Notes under the pieces: model-generated | What the model saw: only the letters and a program-made list of their open reading frames with translations | The model's database searches: none | Told to the model about the DNA's origin: nothing | Translations under genes and position numbers: made by a program | Assembly: GCA_015055535.1 (NCBI GenBank) | Contig: SVIA01000006.1 | Location: 1-61,961 of the forward strand | Direction of reading: 5' to 3' | Source: Clostridiales bacterium | GTDB taxonomy: Bacteria; Bacillota; Clostridia; Christensenellales; UBA1242 | Length of the DNA: 61,961 bases | Shown here: positions 43,387 to 52,815 of the stretch, one piece after another | How positions within the stretch are numbered: position 1 is the first letter of the stretch | Layout of the letters: every line of letters begins with the position of its first letter

Positions 43387-45157
43387 TTTTATCCTCCAAC
43401 TTTAATAAGTTAATTTCTTTTGTAATTTTTTGTAGTTTTATTGCAAACTCTTTTCTTTCTTCTAAAGTTTTTGCTTGCATCATTTGATTTGTATATAATG
43501 TTTGCTGCTTTGTTAGATTATCTAGTTTTAAAATTTTAACGCAATCATTAAAATATTTTGCATCAATTTCATCACCTTCAAACTTATAATTTATAATTTT
43601 ATTTAATTCTTTGTCATTACTATCTATTTCATCAAATAAAGCTCCAATAATTGGTTCCTTATTATTTTCATGACATAATTTTAAATATTCATAAATACTT
43701 TGAAAAGCAAATTCATTAAAACTATTAATTTCAATAAATTTAGCATAAGATTTTTTATGAAGCAAACTACTTAAAATAAATAATTGACTTTTATAAACAT
43801 TATCTGTTAAAACAGCTGGTATAAATTTTTCTTTAGATTTTATAATTTTATTTGGCATTTCCAAATTTAACAAATCTCTTTTTAAAACTTCTGTAGAAAC
43901 ACTACTAATTTCACGAATTAATTTTAAATAAACTTCTCGTTCACTATTAGATTTTATTTCTAAAACTATGTTTAAACATTCTTTTATAAATTTATTTAAT
44001 TCTAGTTTATCATTTAAATTATAGACATTAGATAAATTTCTTATTCTATATTCAAAACAATCTTTGGCATTTTTAATTTCATCTTGCATTTTTTGAATAC
44101 CAAATTTTTTTATGTATTCATCGGGATCTAAATTATCTTGTAAATTAACACAGTAAATATCAAATTCGCCATCTTTTTTTAAAGTTTCAATAGCTTTAAG
44201 TGTAGCTTTTTGTCCAGCACTATCACCATCAAAACAAAGCACAATTTTATTAGAAAATCTTTTTAATTCTTTCGCATGTTGTGGGGTTAGAGCTGTTCCC
44301 ATTGTAGCAACAGCGTTTGTAAAACCTGCATTATGCATACTTATTACATCCATTTGACCTTCAACAATAATAATTTCATTTAATTTTCCTTGATTTTTAA
44401 GTTCTTTTAAAAATTGAACTCCAAAAACCACTTTACTTTTATCAAATACTATAGTTTGTGGTGAATTTTTATATTTAGCGACCTCTTTATTTTCTTCTAA
44501 AATTCTAGAAGAAAAACCTATTACTTCATTAAAACTATTTTTAATTGGAAAGGTTAACCTATTAAACATAGTATCATAAAATTTACCATTTTTTTCGTTA
44601 AGTAGTCCAGCATTTTTCCCTATTTCATAAGAAATTTTATTATTTTTCAAAAAATCAACTAAACTTTTAAAATCTTTTGAATATCCAAGCTCAAATTTAT
44701 TAACAATTTCTTGGCTAAGACCTCGTTTTTTAATATAAGAATTAGGTATATTGCTATTTTTCAAATTGTTTATATAGTGACTATTTGCTAATTTTAAAGC
44801 ATTTAAGATTGTTTCTTTTTCTTTTTTCTTTTGTATTAAATTTTCATCAAATAAATTTTGTGGAAGTTCCATATTAGCATTTTCAGCAAGAATTTTAACA
44901 GCTTCCATAAAATCTACACTTTCCATTTCTTTTATAAAACTAATAACATCACCACTTTTGCCACAGCCAAAACAATGATAATATTGCTCGAAAGAATTTA
45001 CTGCAAAAGAAGGTGTTTTTTCATGATGAAAAGGACAACACCCCCAATAAGTGTTACCCTTCTCTTGTAAATGTACATATTTAGAAATAACTGAAACTAA
45101 ATCGTTATTATATTTTAGTCTCTCTAAAAAATCTGAATTATAGCCAAATTTTTGCAT
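43379..45157 (-). CDS. dnaG: DNA primase
   Basis: This 592-residue primase has the CHC2 zinc domain ([22 protein letters not shown]), the RNA-polymerase domain and the TOPRIM motifs ([24 protein letters not shown]). The C-terminal helicase-binding part is present. GAGGAA is 12 bases before ATG. TATAAT at 45188-45193 is a possible -10 but I see no good -35. It forms an operon with rpoD. Confidence 0.97.
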   Translation of the reverse strand: MQKFGYNSDFLERLKYNNDLVSVISKYVHLQEKGNTYWGCCPFHHEKTPSFAVNSFEQYYHCFGCGKSGDVISFIKEMESVDFMEAVKILAENANMELPQNLFDENLIQKKKEKETILNALKLANSHYINNLKNSNIPNSYIKKRGLSQEIVNKFELGYSKDFKSLVDFLKNNKISYEIGKNAGLLNEKNGKFYDTMFNRLTFPIKNSFNEVIGFSSRILEENKEVAKYKNSPQTIVFDKSKVVFGVQFLKELKNQGKLNEIIIVEGQMDVISMHNAGFTNAVATMGTALTPQHAKELKRFSNKIVLCFDGDSAGQKATLKAIETLKKDGEFDIYCVNLQDNLDPDEYIKKFGIQKMQDEIKNAKDCFEYRIRNLSNVYNLNDKLELNKFIKECLNIVLEIKSNSEREVYLKLIREISSVSTEVLKRDLLNLEMPNKIIKSKEKFIPAVLTDNVYKSQLFILSSLLHKKSYAKFIEINSFNEFAFQSIYEYLKLCHENNKEPIIGALFDEIDSNDKELNKIINYKFEGDEIDAKYFNDCVKILKLDNLTKQQTLYTNQMMQAKTLEERKEFAIKLQKITKEINLLKLEDKID

Positions 45158-45255
45158 AATTTTATAAATTCCTCAATATACAATCTTATTATACCTAAAT
45201 TTTTTAAGAAATCCTTTTTTTTATGAAAAATTTTTTTAAATTATTTTTTAATAAT

Positions 45256-45283
45256 AAAAAAATGCCAAAAATTAGCATTTTTT
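45256..45283 (-). terminator. Intrinsic terminator after the MreB-like gene
   Basis: AAAAATGC / GCATTTTT stem with a 9-base loop, T-run on the minus strand, next to the stop codon. Confidence 0.75.
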
Positions 45284-46280
45284 AAGTTAAATTAACAACT
45301 TTCATTAAATATTTGTTATCAGCAATAAGTTTACCAGCTCCGAGTATTACTGCGTTTTCGCAATCTTCACTAATTAAAATAGGAAGATTTAAATTTTTAG
45401 ACAAATAATTTTCTAGTCCTGTTAAATTTGCCATACTACCAGTTATAACAATGCCATTTATGGATAAATCTGAAACTATATCTGGATTAGCTGAATTTAT
45501 TAAAACTTTTATAGCCATATAAACTTTTTGAAAATAAAATTCAAGTGTATCTCTAAGTTGCGATGCTTCTATAACTTCAGTTCTTGGCCCTTTTGTATTT
45601 ATATCTACCCCACTAAATTCTGTGTTAGTTAAATCGTGAACAAACAAACTTCCTGCTTCAATTTTAATTTTTTCAGCAACTTGACTAGATATTTGCATAT
45701 CTAAAAATTGTTCCACATAAAGTTTAATTGCTTCATCAATTTTATTTCCACCAAAACAAAGCGAATAACCATTTAAAATTGAACTTAAACTACATATAGC
45801 CATATCAATTGTTCCAGCACCTAAATTTAAACTTAAAATTCCACTTGCTTTATCTATATTTACATTTGCGCCAAGCAATGCAGTTAATACACTAGGAACA
45901 AGATTTACTTTACCAGCACCAAGTTTTAAGCCCAAATTTTTAAAAGCTAAAATTTCTTCTTCTGTTAATCCACAAGGAACAGTAAAAACTAAATCAAATT
46001 TTTCATTACTAAATAAAACTTTATTAAAAAAATATGTAAGCAATTCTTCCGCTAAAGATAAATTAACAATAACTCCATTTTCAACTGGAGAAATAAAATT
46101 TGTATCACTATTAGTTTTGTTAAGCATTTTTTTTGCATTTAAACCGAATTCTACTATACTAGCTTCTACTTCTGATTCATTAACAGCAACTAAAGTTGGT
46201 TCTTTTAAAACCAATCCAACTTGCTTTTTATAAATACTAGTAAAATTCGAACCAAAATCAACGGCTAAAACTGTTTTCAT
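45282..46280 (-). CDS. MreB/Mbl-like actin homologue
   Basis: This 332-residue actin-fold protein shows AVDFGSNFTSIY (phosphate 1), SLNLGAGTIDMAI (phosphate 2, usually DIGGGT) and GIVITGSMANLTGLENYL (adenosine). TVPCGLTEEE replaces the usual VPSGITEVE. Low conservation in the nucleotide loops suggests a divergent member, closer to Mbl/MreBH-like than to the main MreB. It likely affects cell shape or sporulation. It has a strong own promoter and no mreCD neighbours. AGGAG precedes ATG. Confidence 0.8.
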   Translation of the reverse strand: MKTVLAVDFGSNFTSIYKKQVGLVLKEPTLVAVNESEVEASIVEFGLNAKKMLNKTNSDTNFISPVENGVIVNLSLAEELLTYFFNKVLFSNEKFDLVFTVPCGLTEEEILAFKNLGLKLGAGKVNLVPSVLTALLGANVNIDKASGILSLNLGAGTIDMAICSLSSILNGYSLCFGGNKIDEAIKLYVEQFLDMQISSQVAEKIKIEAGSLFVHDLTNTEFSGVDINTKGPRTEVIEASQLRDTLEFYFQKVYMAIKVLINSANPDIVSDLSINGIVITGSMANLTGLENYLSKNLNLPILISEDCENAVILGAGKLIADNKYLMKVVNLT

Positions 46281-46297
46281 AAGTAACTCCTAATATC

Positions 46298-46326
46298 ATT
46301 ATACCAAATAAACAGAAAGTTTACAA
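46298..46326 (-). promoter_or_regulatory. Promoter of the MreB-like gene
   Basis: TTGTAA (46321-46326), 17-bp spacer, extended -10 TGG-TATAAT (46298-46303). Confidence 0.8.
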
Positions 46327-46333
46327 ATATTTT

Positions 46334-47473
46334 TTAAATTTTATCATTAATATGAATAATTCCATATCCTTCTAAATTGTGATTTTTAGTTAGACTTTCA
46401 CAATTGTTTAATAAAATATATTTAACCTGATTTGGAGTAATTTTAGGATATTTTTCTATTAATAATGCACAAACACCAGCTACAATTGGAGTTGCTACAC
46501 TTGTTCCACTCATTTTTGTATAAAATGAAGTATCATTTTTTAAACCTTTTATATTTACACCATTTGCTAAACAATCTGGTTTATAATAATTAAAAGCCGG
46601 CCCTCTTGAAGAAAATTCTGCAACTTCAAATAAATTTTTATCGTATTTATCATCTTCTGTTCTATTGTCATTTAATGCACCAACTGTTATTATTTTATTT
46701 GAAATTCCTGGACTTTTTATTGTTTCATTCATTGGCCCTGAATTCCCAGCAGCCGCAACCACAACAACGCCACTATTCCAAAGTCTTTCAGCACCTTTAA
46801 TTAAAGGGTCATTATTATTAAGTGGAGTTGCGCCAAAACTCATACAAACTACTTTAATATTATATTTTTCTTTATTATCATAAATCCACTGCATAGCTTC
46901 TAATATTGTAAAAGCTCCAGTTTCGCCATTTTTATCTAAAGCTTTTAAACTAATTAAATTACTCTTTGGAGCTACCCCCTTATATTTATTATTTAATGTG
47001 CCATTGCCACCAATAACACCTGCAACAAAAGTACCATGGCCATTATCATCATATGCATATTCTTGGTTATTAATAAAATCTTTAAAATAAATTATTTTAT
47101 TTTTAGGGCAAATAAAATCTATATGAGGGTAAATTCCAGTATCAATTACTGCTATTGTAACATCTTTTCCAAAAATATTTTGTTTATATAAACAATCAAT
47201 ATCTAAAATTTCTTTAGAAACATCAATTTGCATAGAAACTTTTGTTACACTAGTAATATAATTTACATGATAAAGATTAGCAAGTGATAACAATTTTTCT
47301 TTTTCTAACTTTAAACCAAAAGCCTTTATAAATGGAAATTCTTTATATTTAAAATTTTGCAAATATTTTTTTGTTAAAAAAAAATTATTGGAATAAATTA
47401 AGCATTCTATACTTTTATTATTATTGTTTAAAAGTTCTACTTCTTTAATTAAATTTGGGTCAATTTTATTCAT
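46334..47473 (-). CDS. Intracellular subtilisin-like serine protease (S8)
   Basis: This 379-residue subtilase has the full triad: VAVIDTGIYPH-like TIAVIDTGIYPHIDF (Asp), DDNGHGTFVAGVI (His) and KMSGTSVATPIVAG (Ser), with AAAGNSGP for the oxyanion Asn. The first 100 residues look like a propeptide. There is no signal peptide or membrane segment, so it should be cytoplasmic unless released otherwise. It starts three bases after the 92-residue gene, with ATAGG overlapping that gene's end. Confidence 0.9.
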   Translation of the reverse strand: MNKIDPNLIKEVELLNNNNKSIECLIYSNNFFLTKKYLQNFKYKEFPFIKAFGLKLEKEKLLSLANLYHVNYITSVTKVSMQIDVSKEILDIDCLYKQNIFGKDVTIAVIDTGIYPHIDFICPKNKIIYFKDFINNQEYAYDDNGHGTFVAGVIGGNGTLNNKYKGVAPKSNLISLKALDKNGETGAFTILEAMQWIYDNKEKYNIKVVCMSFGATPLNNNDPLIKGAERLWNSGVVVVAAAGNSGPMNETIKSPGISNKIITVGALNDNRTEDDKYDKNLFEVAEFSSRGPAFNYYKPDCLANGVNIKGLKNDTSFYTKMSGTSVATPIVAGVCALLIEKYPKITPNQVKYILLNNCESLTKNHNLEGYGIIHINDKI

Positions 47474-47475
47474 AG

Positions 47476-47754
47476 TTAACCTATAATTTCTATTAATTTT
47501 TTTAAGTTTTCTTTTTCTTTTTCGTTCATAAGTGGAGAAATAGTATTATAAATATTATTTAATTGAGACTTACTCAAATTACCTTTTGCTTTTTGCTCGC
47601 CTGCCACCTTTATTAATTCACTATATAATTCTTCACTGCTTTTGTTTTTATATTTATTTAATAATTCATCATAACTATTTCCATGTATTTTATTTTCCAT
47701 AGTTTTGGCCTTTTTTATGTTATCTTCATTTTTGCAAAAATCCTCAAAATTCAT
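47476..47754 (-). CDS. Small helical protein of unknown function, coupled to the subtilase
   Basis: This 92-residue protein is charged and helical, with SSEELYSELIKVAGEQKAKG and SKSQLNNIYNTISPLMNEKE. I do not recognise a family. It is coupled to the subtilase gene and divergent from the Asn-rich gene across 73 bases. AAGGAG precedes ATG. A regulator or substrate of the protease is possible but unsupported. Confidence 0.65.
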   Translation of the reverse strand: MNFEDFCKNEDNIKKAKTMENKIHGNSYDELLNKYKNKSSEELYSELIKVAGEQKAKGNLSKSQLNNIYNTISPLMNEKEKENLKKLIEIIG

Positions 47755-47827
47755 TATTATTCTCCTTTTTTGTTTCTAAATATATATATGAAAGCATATA
47801 TTATAATGATAATAAGAGGAGTTAAAA

Positions 47828-48280
47828 ATGAATAATTTTAATAAAAAACAAATAAATCCAATAGTAGAAACAATGAATAAAAATTACATAAATACTTATA
47901 AAAATTTTAATAATCAAAATATAAAAAATGAAACTTATGAAAATAAAAATATAGAAAATGAAATAGAAAATAATAATATTAAAAACAATAATCAAAACAC
48001 AGAAACAACTAACCAATCAAACAATTTAATTAATATATTAACTATGCTAAATAATAATCCAAACTTTAAAAACATACTTCCACTACTAAACTCTAATGGA
48101 AATTATATGGACTTAATTAAAAATATAAGCGGCAATACTGGAAATTTAAACAAAAATGAGCTAATAATGAATTTACTATCAAACATGAATAAAAACAATA
48201 ATCAAGTAAATTCTTTAAACCAAGAAAACAGTAATTTTTCTAATTTTAAAAGTATTGAAGATTATGAAATTTTAGATTAA
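47828..48280 (+). CDS. Asn-rich low-complexity protein
   Basis: This 150-residue protein is about one third Asn, with a disordered first half (NNQNIKNETYENKN, ENNNIKNNNQNTE) and a second half with hydrophobic helices LINILTMLNNNPNFKNIL and LIMNLLSNMNK. The C-terminus is acidic (SIEDYEILD). No family is recognised and no signal peptide is seen. AGAGGAG six bases before ATG supports translation, and a terminator follows. A spore- or condensate-type protein is possible; it may also be a fast-evolving small protein typical of low-GC clostridia. Confidence 0.65.
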   Translation: MNNFNKKQINPIVETMNKNYINTYKNFNNQNIKNETYENKNIENEIENNNIKNNNQNTETTNQSNNLINILTMLNNNPNFKNILPLLNSNGNYMDLIKNISGNTGNLNKNELIMNLLSNMNKNNNQVNSLNQENSNFSNFKSIEDYEILD

Positions 48281-48285
48281 AAAAC

Positions 48286-48317
48286 ATCAACCACATTTAA
48301 TTTGGTTGATATTTTTT
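48286..48317. terminator. Bidirectional intrinsic terminator
   Basis: ATCAACC / GGTTGAT stem with an 11-base loop and A/T runs, between the convergent Asn-rich gene and glyS. Confidence 0.8.
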
Positions 48318-48334
48318 ATTATAATTTCTATTAA

Positions 48335-49717
48335 TTAAAATTGAATGTTTTTTAATACAAAATCTTTAACTTCATCTATTGATAATGTAATTTGTTCCAT
48401 ACTATCTCTAAAACGAATTGTTACTGTGTTATTATTTATTGTATTATCGTCTACTGTTAAACAAAATGGTGTTCCAATTTCATCTTGTCTACGATATCTT
48501 TTACCAATTGAACCACTTTCATCATAATCACACATAAAATGCTTACTTAATTCTTTATATATTTCATTAGCTTTATCACCATGATCTCTTTTCATAAGAG
48601 GAAGTATTGCAAGTTTATTAGCAGCTAAACTTGGGTGTAATTTTAATACTACCCTTGTTTCGTTTTCAAGTTTTTCTTCGTTATAAGCTTCGCAAAGCAC
48701 TGCTAACATTAATCTATCTGCTCCAATAGAATACTCTACAACGTAAGGTATATATTTTTCATTTGTAACTGGGTCCATATAAAGCATAGATTTATTAGAA
48801 TATTCTTGGTGACGAGATAAGTCATGATTTGTTCTGTTATGTATACCATTTAATTCTTCCCAACCCATTGGATACTTAAATTGAATATCACACGCCGCTT
48901 TTGCATAGAATGCCAACTTATCATGATCTTTATATCTTAAATGTTCTCTATTAAAGCCAAGTCTTACCAAATAATCCATTGCTTTTTGTTTATATTCTTC
49001 ATAAAACTCAACATCTTGTCCTTCCTTACAAAATAATTGATGTTCCATTTGTTCAAATTCAATAGTTCTAAAAATAAAGTTACCCGGAGTCACTTCGTTT
49101 CTAAAGGCTTTACCAATTTGAGCAATTGAAAAAGGAACTTTCGCACGCATACTTCTTTGAACGTTTAAAAAGTTAACAAATTCTCCTTGTGCTGTTTCTG
49201 GGCGAAGATATATTTTATTTTGATTATCTTCAGTAACCCCTCTACTTGTTTCAAACATTAAATTAAATTGACGTATATTTGTAAAATTATGTTTTCCGCA
49301 TTTTGGACAATTTATTTTATGGTCATCTATAAATTTTTCCATTTCTTCATTTGTCATTTTATCTGGACAAACATCTATATTATGTTTTTTAGCATATTCT
49401 TCTATTAAATTATCTGCTCTACTTCTTGCTTTACATTCTTTACAATCCATTTTAGGGTCAGAAAAAGAAGCAGTATGACCACTAGCATCCCAAACACGAG
49501 AATTCATTAAAATAGCTGCGTCTACTCCGTAAGCATTTTTGTTTTCTTGTACAAACATTTTCCACCAAGCTCTTTTAATATTATTCTTAATTTCTACGCC
49601 TATTGGACCATAATCCCAAGTATTTCCCATTCCGCCATATATTTCACTTCCAGCAAAAATAATACCACGATTTTTACATAAATTTACTATTTTTTCCATT
49701 GTTGGATTATTTTCCAT
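48335..49717 (-). CDS. glyS: Glycyl-tRNA synthetase (single-chain, dimeric type)
   Basis: This 460-residue class II synthetase is of the archaeal/eukaryotic-like dimeric form: GIIFAGSEIYGGMGNTWDYGP (motif 1 side), a zinc-type insertion (CKECKAR, CPKCGKHNF), LRPETAQGEFVNF, motif 2 FRNEVTPGNFIFRTIEFEQME and motif 3 EYSIGADRLMLAVL. The C-terminal anticodon domain is normal. No T-box fits in the short leader; AGGAG precedes ATG. Confidence 0.97.
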   Translation of the reverse strand: MENNPTMEKIVNLCKNRGIIFAGSEIYGGMGNTWDYGPIGVEIKNNIKRAWWKMFVQENKNAYGVDAAILMNSRVWDASGHTASFSDPKMDCKECKARSRADNLIEEYAKKHNIDVCPDKMTNEEMEKFIDDHKINCPKCGKHNFTNIRQFNLMFETSRGVTEDNQNKIYLRPETAQGEFVNFLNVQRSMRAKVPFSIAQIGKAFRNEVTPGNFIFRTIEFEQMEHQLFCKEGQDVEFYEEYKQKAMDYLVRLGFNREHLRYKDHDKLAFYAKAACDIQFKYPMGWEELNGIHNRTNHDLSRHQEYSNKSMLYMDPVTNEKYIPYVVEYSIGADRLMLAVLCEAYNEEKLENETRVVLKLHPSLAANKLAILPLMKRDHGDKANEIYKELSKHFMCDYDESGSIGKRYRRQDEIGTPFCLTVDDNTINNNTVTIRFRDSMEQITLSIDEVKDFVLKNIQF

Positions 49718-49751
49718 AATTTCTCCTACTCTTTAATTTTATAACATATAG

Positions 49752-49780
49752 ATTATAAAGTTTTACAAAAATTAAGTCAA
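49752..49780 (-). promoter_or_regulatory. Promoter of glyS
   Basis: TTGACT (49775-49780), 17-bp spacer, TATAAT (49752-49757), followed by about 30 bases with AGGAG. Confidence 0.82.
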
Positions 49781-49814
49781 ACAAATAACATAAAATAAAA
49801 ATACTAAAATTTTA

Positions 49815-49843
49815 TTGAATAATAACAATATTTTTGCTATAAT
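49815..49843 (+). promoter_or_regulatory. Promoter, predicted leaderless, HAD phosphatase gene
   Basis: TTGAAT (49815-49820), 17-bp spacer, TATAAT (49838-49843), six bases (AAACAT), ATG 49850. Confidence 0.85.
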
Positions 49844-49849
49844 AAACAT

Positions 49850-50671
49850 ATGAAAAATGAAAATAAAAAAATAATAGCAATATGTTACGATTTTGATAAA
49901 ACATTATCTCCTTCTGATTCTAGTTTTGATTTTGGTTATTTTGATAAATTAAACATAAATAATATGGATTTTTGGAATGAAATTAATGCACATGAAACAT
50001 TAAAAAAAGTTGATAGTACATCTGCATACTTATACTATACATTACAAAAAGCAAAAGATCTAAACAAAGAGTTAACTTATCAAGATTTTTTAGATTATGG
50101 TAAAAATGCTTGGTTCTACAATGGCGTTGAACAATGGTTTAATAGAATTAATAAATATGCAAAAAAACAAGGCTACAAAATTGAACATTATATAATTAGT
50201 AGTGGAGTAAAAGAAGTTTTATCTAATACTAAAATTGCAAAATATTTTAAAAAGATATATGCTTCAAGTTATATTTATGATGATAATAATCATCCAATTT
50301 GGCCAGCTTATATTGTAAATTATACAAACAAAACTCAATATTTATATAGAATTAAGAAAAATATTTTAGAAGAAAGTGATGAACGTGTTAATGAACGATT
50401 AATGGGTAATAATGTACATATTCCTTTTGAAAATATGATTTATATAGGCGATAGTTTAACTGATATTCCTTGTATGAGTATTATTTATAAACGAGGTGGA
50501 ACTTCGATTGGTGTTTATGACGAAATACCCTCTCACAAAGATTTAGTTTTAAAATTATATAGAAATAAACGAATTAATTATTATGCGTTTGCTGATTACA
50601 GTGAAAATTCAGAGCTAGATAATATAGTTAAAAATGCTATCGACACAATAATAAAAAGAGACAATATATAA
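49850..50671 (+). CDS. HAD family phosphatase
   Basis: This 273-residue protein has HAD motif I ICYDFDKTLSPSD (DxDKT), motif II HYIISSGVKEVL and motif IV YIGDSLTDIPCM. It is in the phosphoserine-phosphatase-like part of the superfamily; the substrate is unknown. The mRNA is predicted to be leaderless, with no Shine-Dalgarno. It is a single gene ending at a terminator shared with the convergent kinase gene. Confidence 0.88.
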   Translation: MKNENKKIIAICYDFDKTLSPSDSSFDFGYFDKLNINNMDFWNEINAHETLKKVDSTSAYLYYTLQKAKDLNKELTYQDFLDYGKNAWFYNGVEQWFNRINKYAKKQGYKIEHYIISSGVKEVLSNTKIAKYFKKIYASSYIYDDNNHPIWPAYIVNYTNKTQYLYRIKKNILEESDERVNERLMGNNVHIPFENMIYIGDSLTDIPCMSIIYKRGGTSIGVYDEIPSHKDLVLKLYRNKRINYYAFADYSENSELDNIVKNAIDTIIKRDNI

Positions 50672-50724
50672 GAATGTAAATAAATATACGTGCATTTGAA
50701 TAAATATGCATAAAAATTTATAAA

Positions 50725-50757
50725 AAAAACTTATTTTTTTAAATAAGTTTTTTATTT
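50725..50757. terminator. Bidirectional intrinsic terminator
   Basis: AAAACTTATTT / AAATAAGTTTT stem with A/T runs on each side, between the HAD gene and the guanylate kinase fusion. Confidence 0.8.
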
Positions 50758-50758
50758 T

Positions 50759-51580
50759 TTAAATATTTATTTTAATAAAGTTTAATACATTTTCTATGTT
50801 TTCTACTTCTTTAAATTTTACATTTTTAAAAATCAATTGTTTGGTAACATTTTTATTTACTAAAATACCTGCTAAATATTTTTCTAAATTATTTTTTAAT
50901 ATAAAGTCTTGTCCATTAAAATACACTTTAATAGGTTTAAATGATTTATTATTAATTAATTTATTAGTGTATTTATCTAATTTTTTAAGATTAATATTAA
51001 CAATTTTTTTACAAGGTTTTATATATTCATAAAATACTTTATTATTATTTATTACAGCATTAATTAAATTATAAGATTTATCAAAATTTTTATTATGAAT
51101 TAAAAAGTTATATTTTTTTATATAAGACGCTTCATACTGAAATCTTTTTAATCTTCTGTTAATATCTTCTTTTTTATCGCCTCTATTAATAAGACGCTTT
51201 CTCAATTCGCCTTTTGAAACTTTTAAATACACTGTTTCTACATTTTTATCTTTTAAATTATCTTTTAAATTAAATGTTCCTTCAACCCCAATATCTTTAA
51301 TTAAAGAATAATTTTTATTTAATAAGTCTAAACAAAGGTTTTTTTCTACTCCATAAAAATTTTCATGAATTAATTCATGTTCATAAAAATCACCATTTTT
51401 AATTTTCTTTTGAAAATCTTCTTTTGTAATAAAATGATATGGGTCTCCTTCTATTTCTCCTGGTCTTTTTTCTCTTGAGGTAAAAGTTGTAATATATTTT
51501 AAATTTTCATTATTTTTAACAAGTTCTTTAATTAATGTATTTTTTCCGCTACATGAACTTCCTGATAATAGTAAAATCAT
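50759..51580 (-). CDS. Guanylate kinase-like protein with C-terminal ParB-like extension
   Basis: The first 180 residues of this 273-residue protein are guanylate kinase-like: P-loop LLSGSSCSGKNTLIKEL, GMP-binding FTSREKRPGEIEGDPYHFI and FYEHELIHENFYGVE, and a lid with LKVSKGELRKRLINRG. From about 190 an extra domain follows, INLKKLDKYTNKLINN, then SFKPIKVYFNGQDFIL and KYLAGILVNK, reminiscent of a ParB-type domain (ligand strand 'kPI.V..dg...L.dG..R..A'). It overlaps plsC by one base (TAATG). Confidence 0.75.
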   Translation of the reverse strand: MILLLSGSSCSGKNTLIKELVKNNENLKYITTFTSREKRPGEIEGDPYHFITKEDFQKKIKNGDFYEHELIHENFYGVEKNLCLDLLNKNYSLIKDIGVEGTFNLKDNLKDKNVETVYLKVSKGELRKRLINRGDKKEDINRRLKRFQYEASYIKKYNFLIHNKNFDKSYNLINAVINNNKVFYEYIKPCKKIVNINLKKLDKYTNKLINNKSFKPIKVYFNGQDFILKNNLEKYLAGILVNKNVTKQLIFKNVKFKEVENIENVLNFIKINI

Positions 51581-52155
51581 TATTTTGTCTCCATTTCTTT
51601 AAGTTTTTTCATTTCTAATTCTAATTTTTCTATAACAATTTTCATATTTTCTTTGTTATATTCTAAATCAAATTCCAATGCTTTACCAATAACTAAAGTA
51701 TTTCTTCTAAATATTTTATTTCTTTTTAAATAAACCATTGGTATTATTGGTGCTTTTGTTTTTAAACAAAACATTGCAACACCATTTTTTAAGCCTTCTA
51801 TATCTTCGCTACTTGTTCTCGTTCCTTCTGGAAAGACTAATAAATTATTATTGTCATTTAAAACATTTATACATTTTTTTATACTTGAAATTTCCGGCTT
51901 TTTTCTATCTATGGGAATAGTCCTCATGCTTTTAAAAAACCAAGACCAAAATTTATTTTTAAAAAGTTCTTTTTTACCTAAAACGTAAGTTTTTGCTTTA
52001 CCCAAATAAAAGATAGGTATAAAATCCCAATTAGTTTGGTGATTACAGCAAAGTATTGCCTTACCTTTTATTAAATTTTCTTTGCCAACTTTTTTAATTG
52101 GTAACATTAATTTAAGTGGCAGCCAACAAAGTATATAAAGTAACCTATATAACAT
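51580..52155 (-). CDS. plsC: 1-acyl-sn-glycerol-3-phosphate acyltransferase
   Basis: This 191-residue acyltransferase makes phosphatidic acid at the membrane. It has the H-x4-D motif in CCNHQTNWDFIP, the FPEGTRTSSE motif and the downstream PIIPMVYL strand. An N-terminal hydrophobic segment anchors it. It is eight bases after cmk. AGGAG precedes ATG. Confidence 0.92.
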   Translation of the reverse strand: MLYRLLYILCWLPLKLMLPIKKVGKENLIKGKAILCCNHQTNWDFIPIFYLGKAKTYVLGKKELFKNKFWSWFFKSMRTIPIDRKKPEISSIKKCINVLNDNNNLLVFPEGTRTSSEDIEGLKNGVAMFCLKTKAPIIPMVYLKRNKIFRRNTLVIGKALEFDLEYNKENMKIVIEKLELEMKKLKEMETK

Positions 52156-52162
52156 AAAACTC

Positions 52163-52807
52163 CTAATTTTCTTTAATGTAATTTAAAATTTTATCTACCG
52201 TTTCTTCAAGCGTTAGATTTGAACTATTAATTAATATTGCATCTTTTGTTTTGATTAAAGGACTTATATCTCTATTTACATCTCTCTCATCACGCGTTTT
52301 AATATCTTGTTCAATTTTTCTTAATGGTATTTTTTTCTTATAATCTAAATATCTTCTTTTTGCTCTAGCTTTAATGCTTGCCGTTATAAAAAATTTATAT
52401 TTGCTATTTGGAAGAACAACACTTGCTATATCTCTTCCATCAATAATAATATTTTGGTTTTCTGAAACATTAATTTGAATCTCTTTAACAAATTCTCTTA
52501 CCGCTTTATTTTGTGAAATTATTGATGATAAAGTTGAAATTTCATTAGTTTGTAATTTATCGGTTATATCTTCATTATTTAAAAAAATTAATTGATGAAA
52601 ATTTTTAAATTTAACTTTTATTTCTATTTGGTTTAAATAATTTTCTACTAAGTTTTCATTAATATTGTTTTGTATTAAATAATAAGCAATTGCTCTATAT
52701 AGAGCACCACTAGATAAATGATTAATGTTTAATTTTTTTGCTAACAGTTTGCTTACGCTGCTTTTACCGCTGGCACTTGGCCCATCTATAGCAATAGAAT
52801 AATACAT
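52163..52807 (-). CDS. cmk: Cytidylate kinase
   Basis: This 214-residue kinase phosphorylates CMP/dCMP. It has the P-loop AIDGPSASGKSSVSKLLA, LSSGALYRAIAYY, IIDGRDIASVVLPNS and the lid RDERDVNRDISPL. It lies in a cmk-plsC pair common in clostridia. AGGAGG precedes ATG. Confidence 0.96.
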   Translation of the reverse strand: MYYSIAIDGPSASGKSSVSKLLAKKLNINHLSSGALYRAIAYYLIQNNINENLVENYLNQIEIKVKFKNFHQLIFLNNEDITDKLQTNEISTLSSIISQNKAVREFVKEIQINVSENQNIIIDGRDIASVVLPNSKYKFFITASIKARAKRRYLDYKKKIPLRKIEQDIKTRDERDVNRDISPLIKTKDAILINSSNLTLEETVDKILNYIKEN

Positions 52808-52815
52808 AATTCCTC

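Noticed and set aside
49718-49849. T-box leader of glyS
   Set aside because: The leader from the predicted start is about 30 bases, too short for a T-box, and no T-box sequence is visible.
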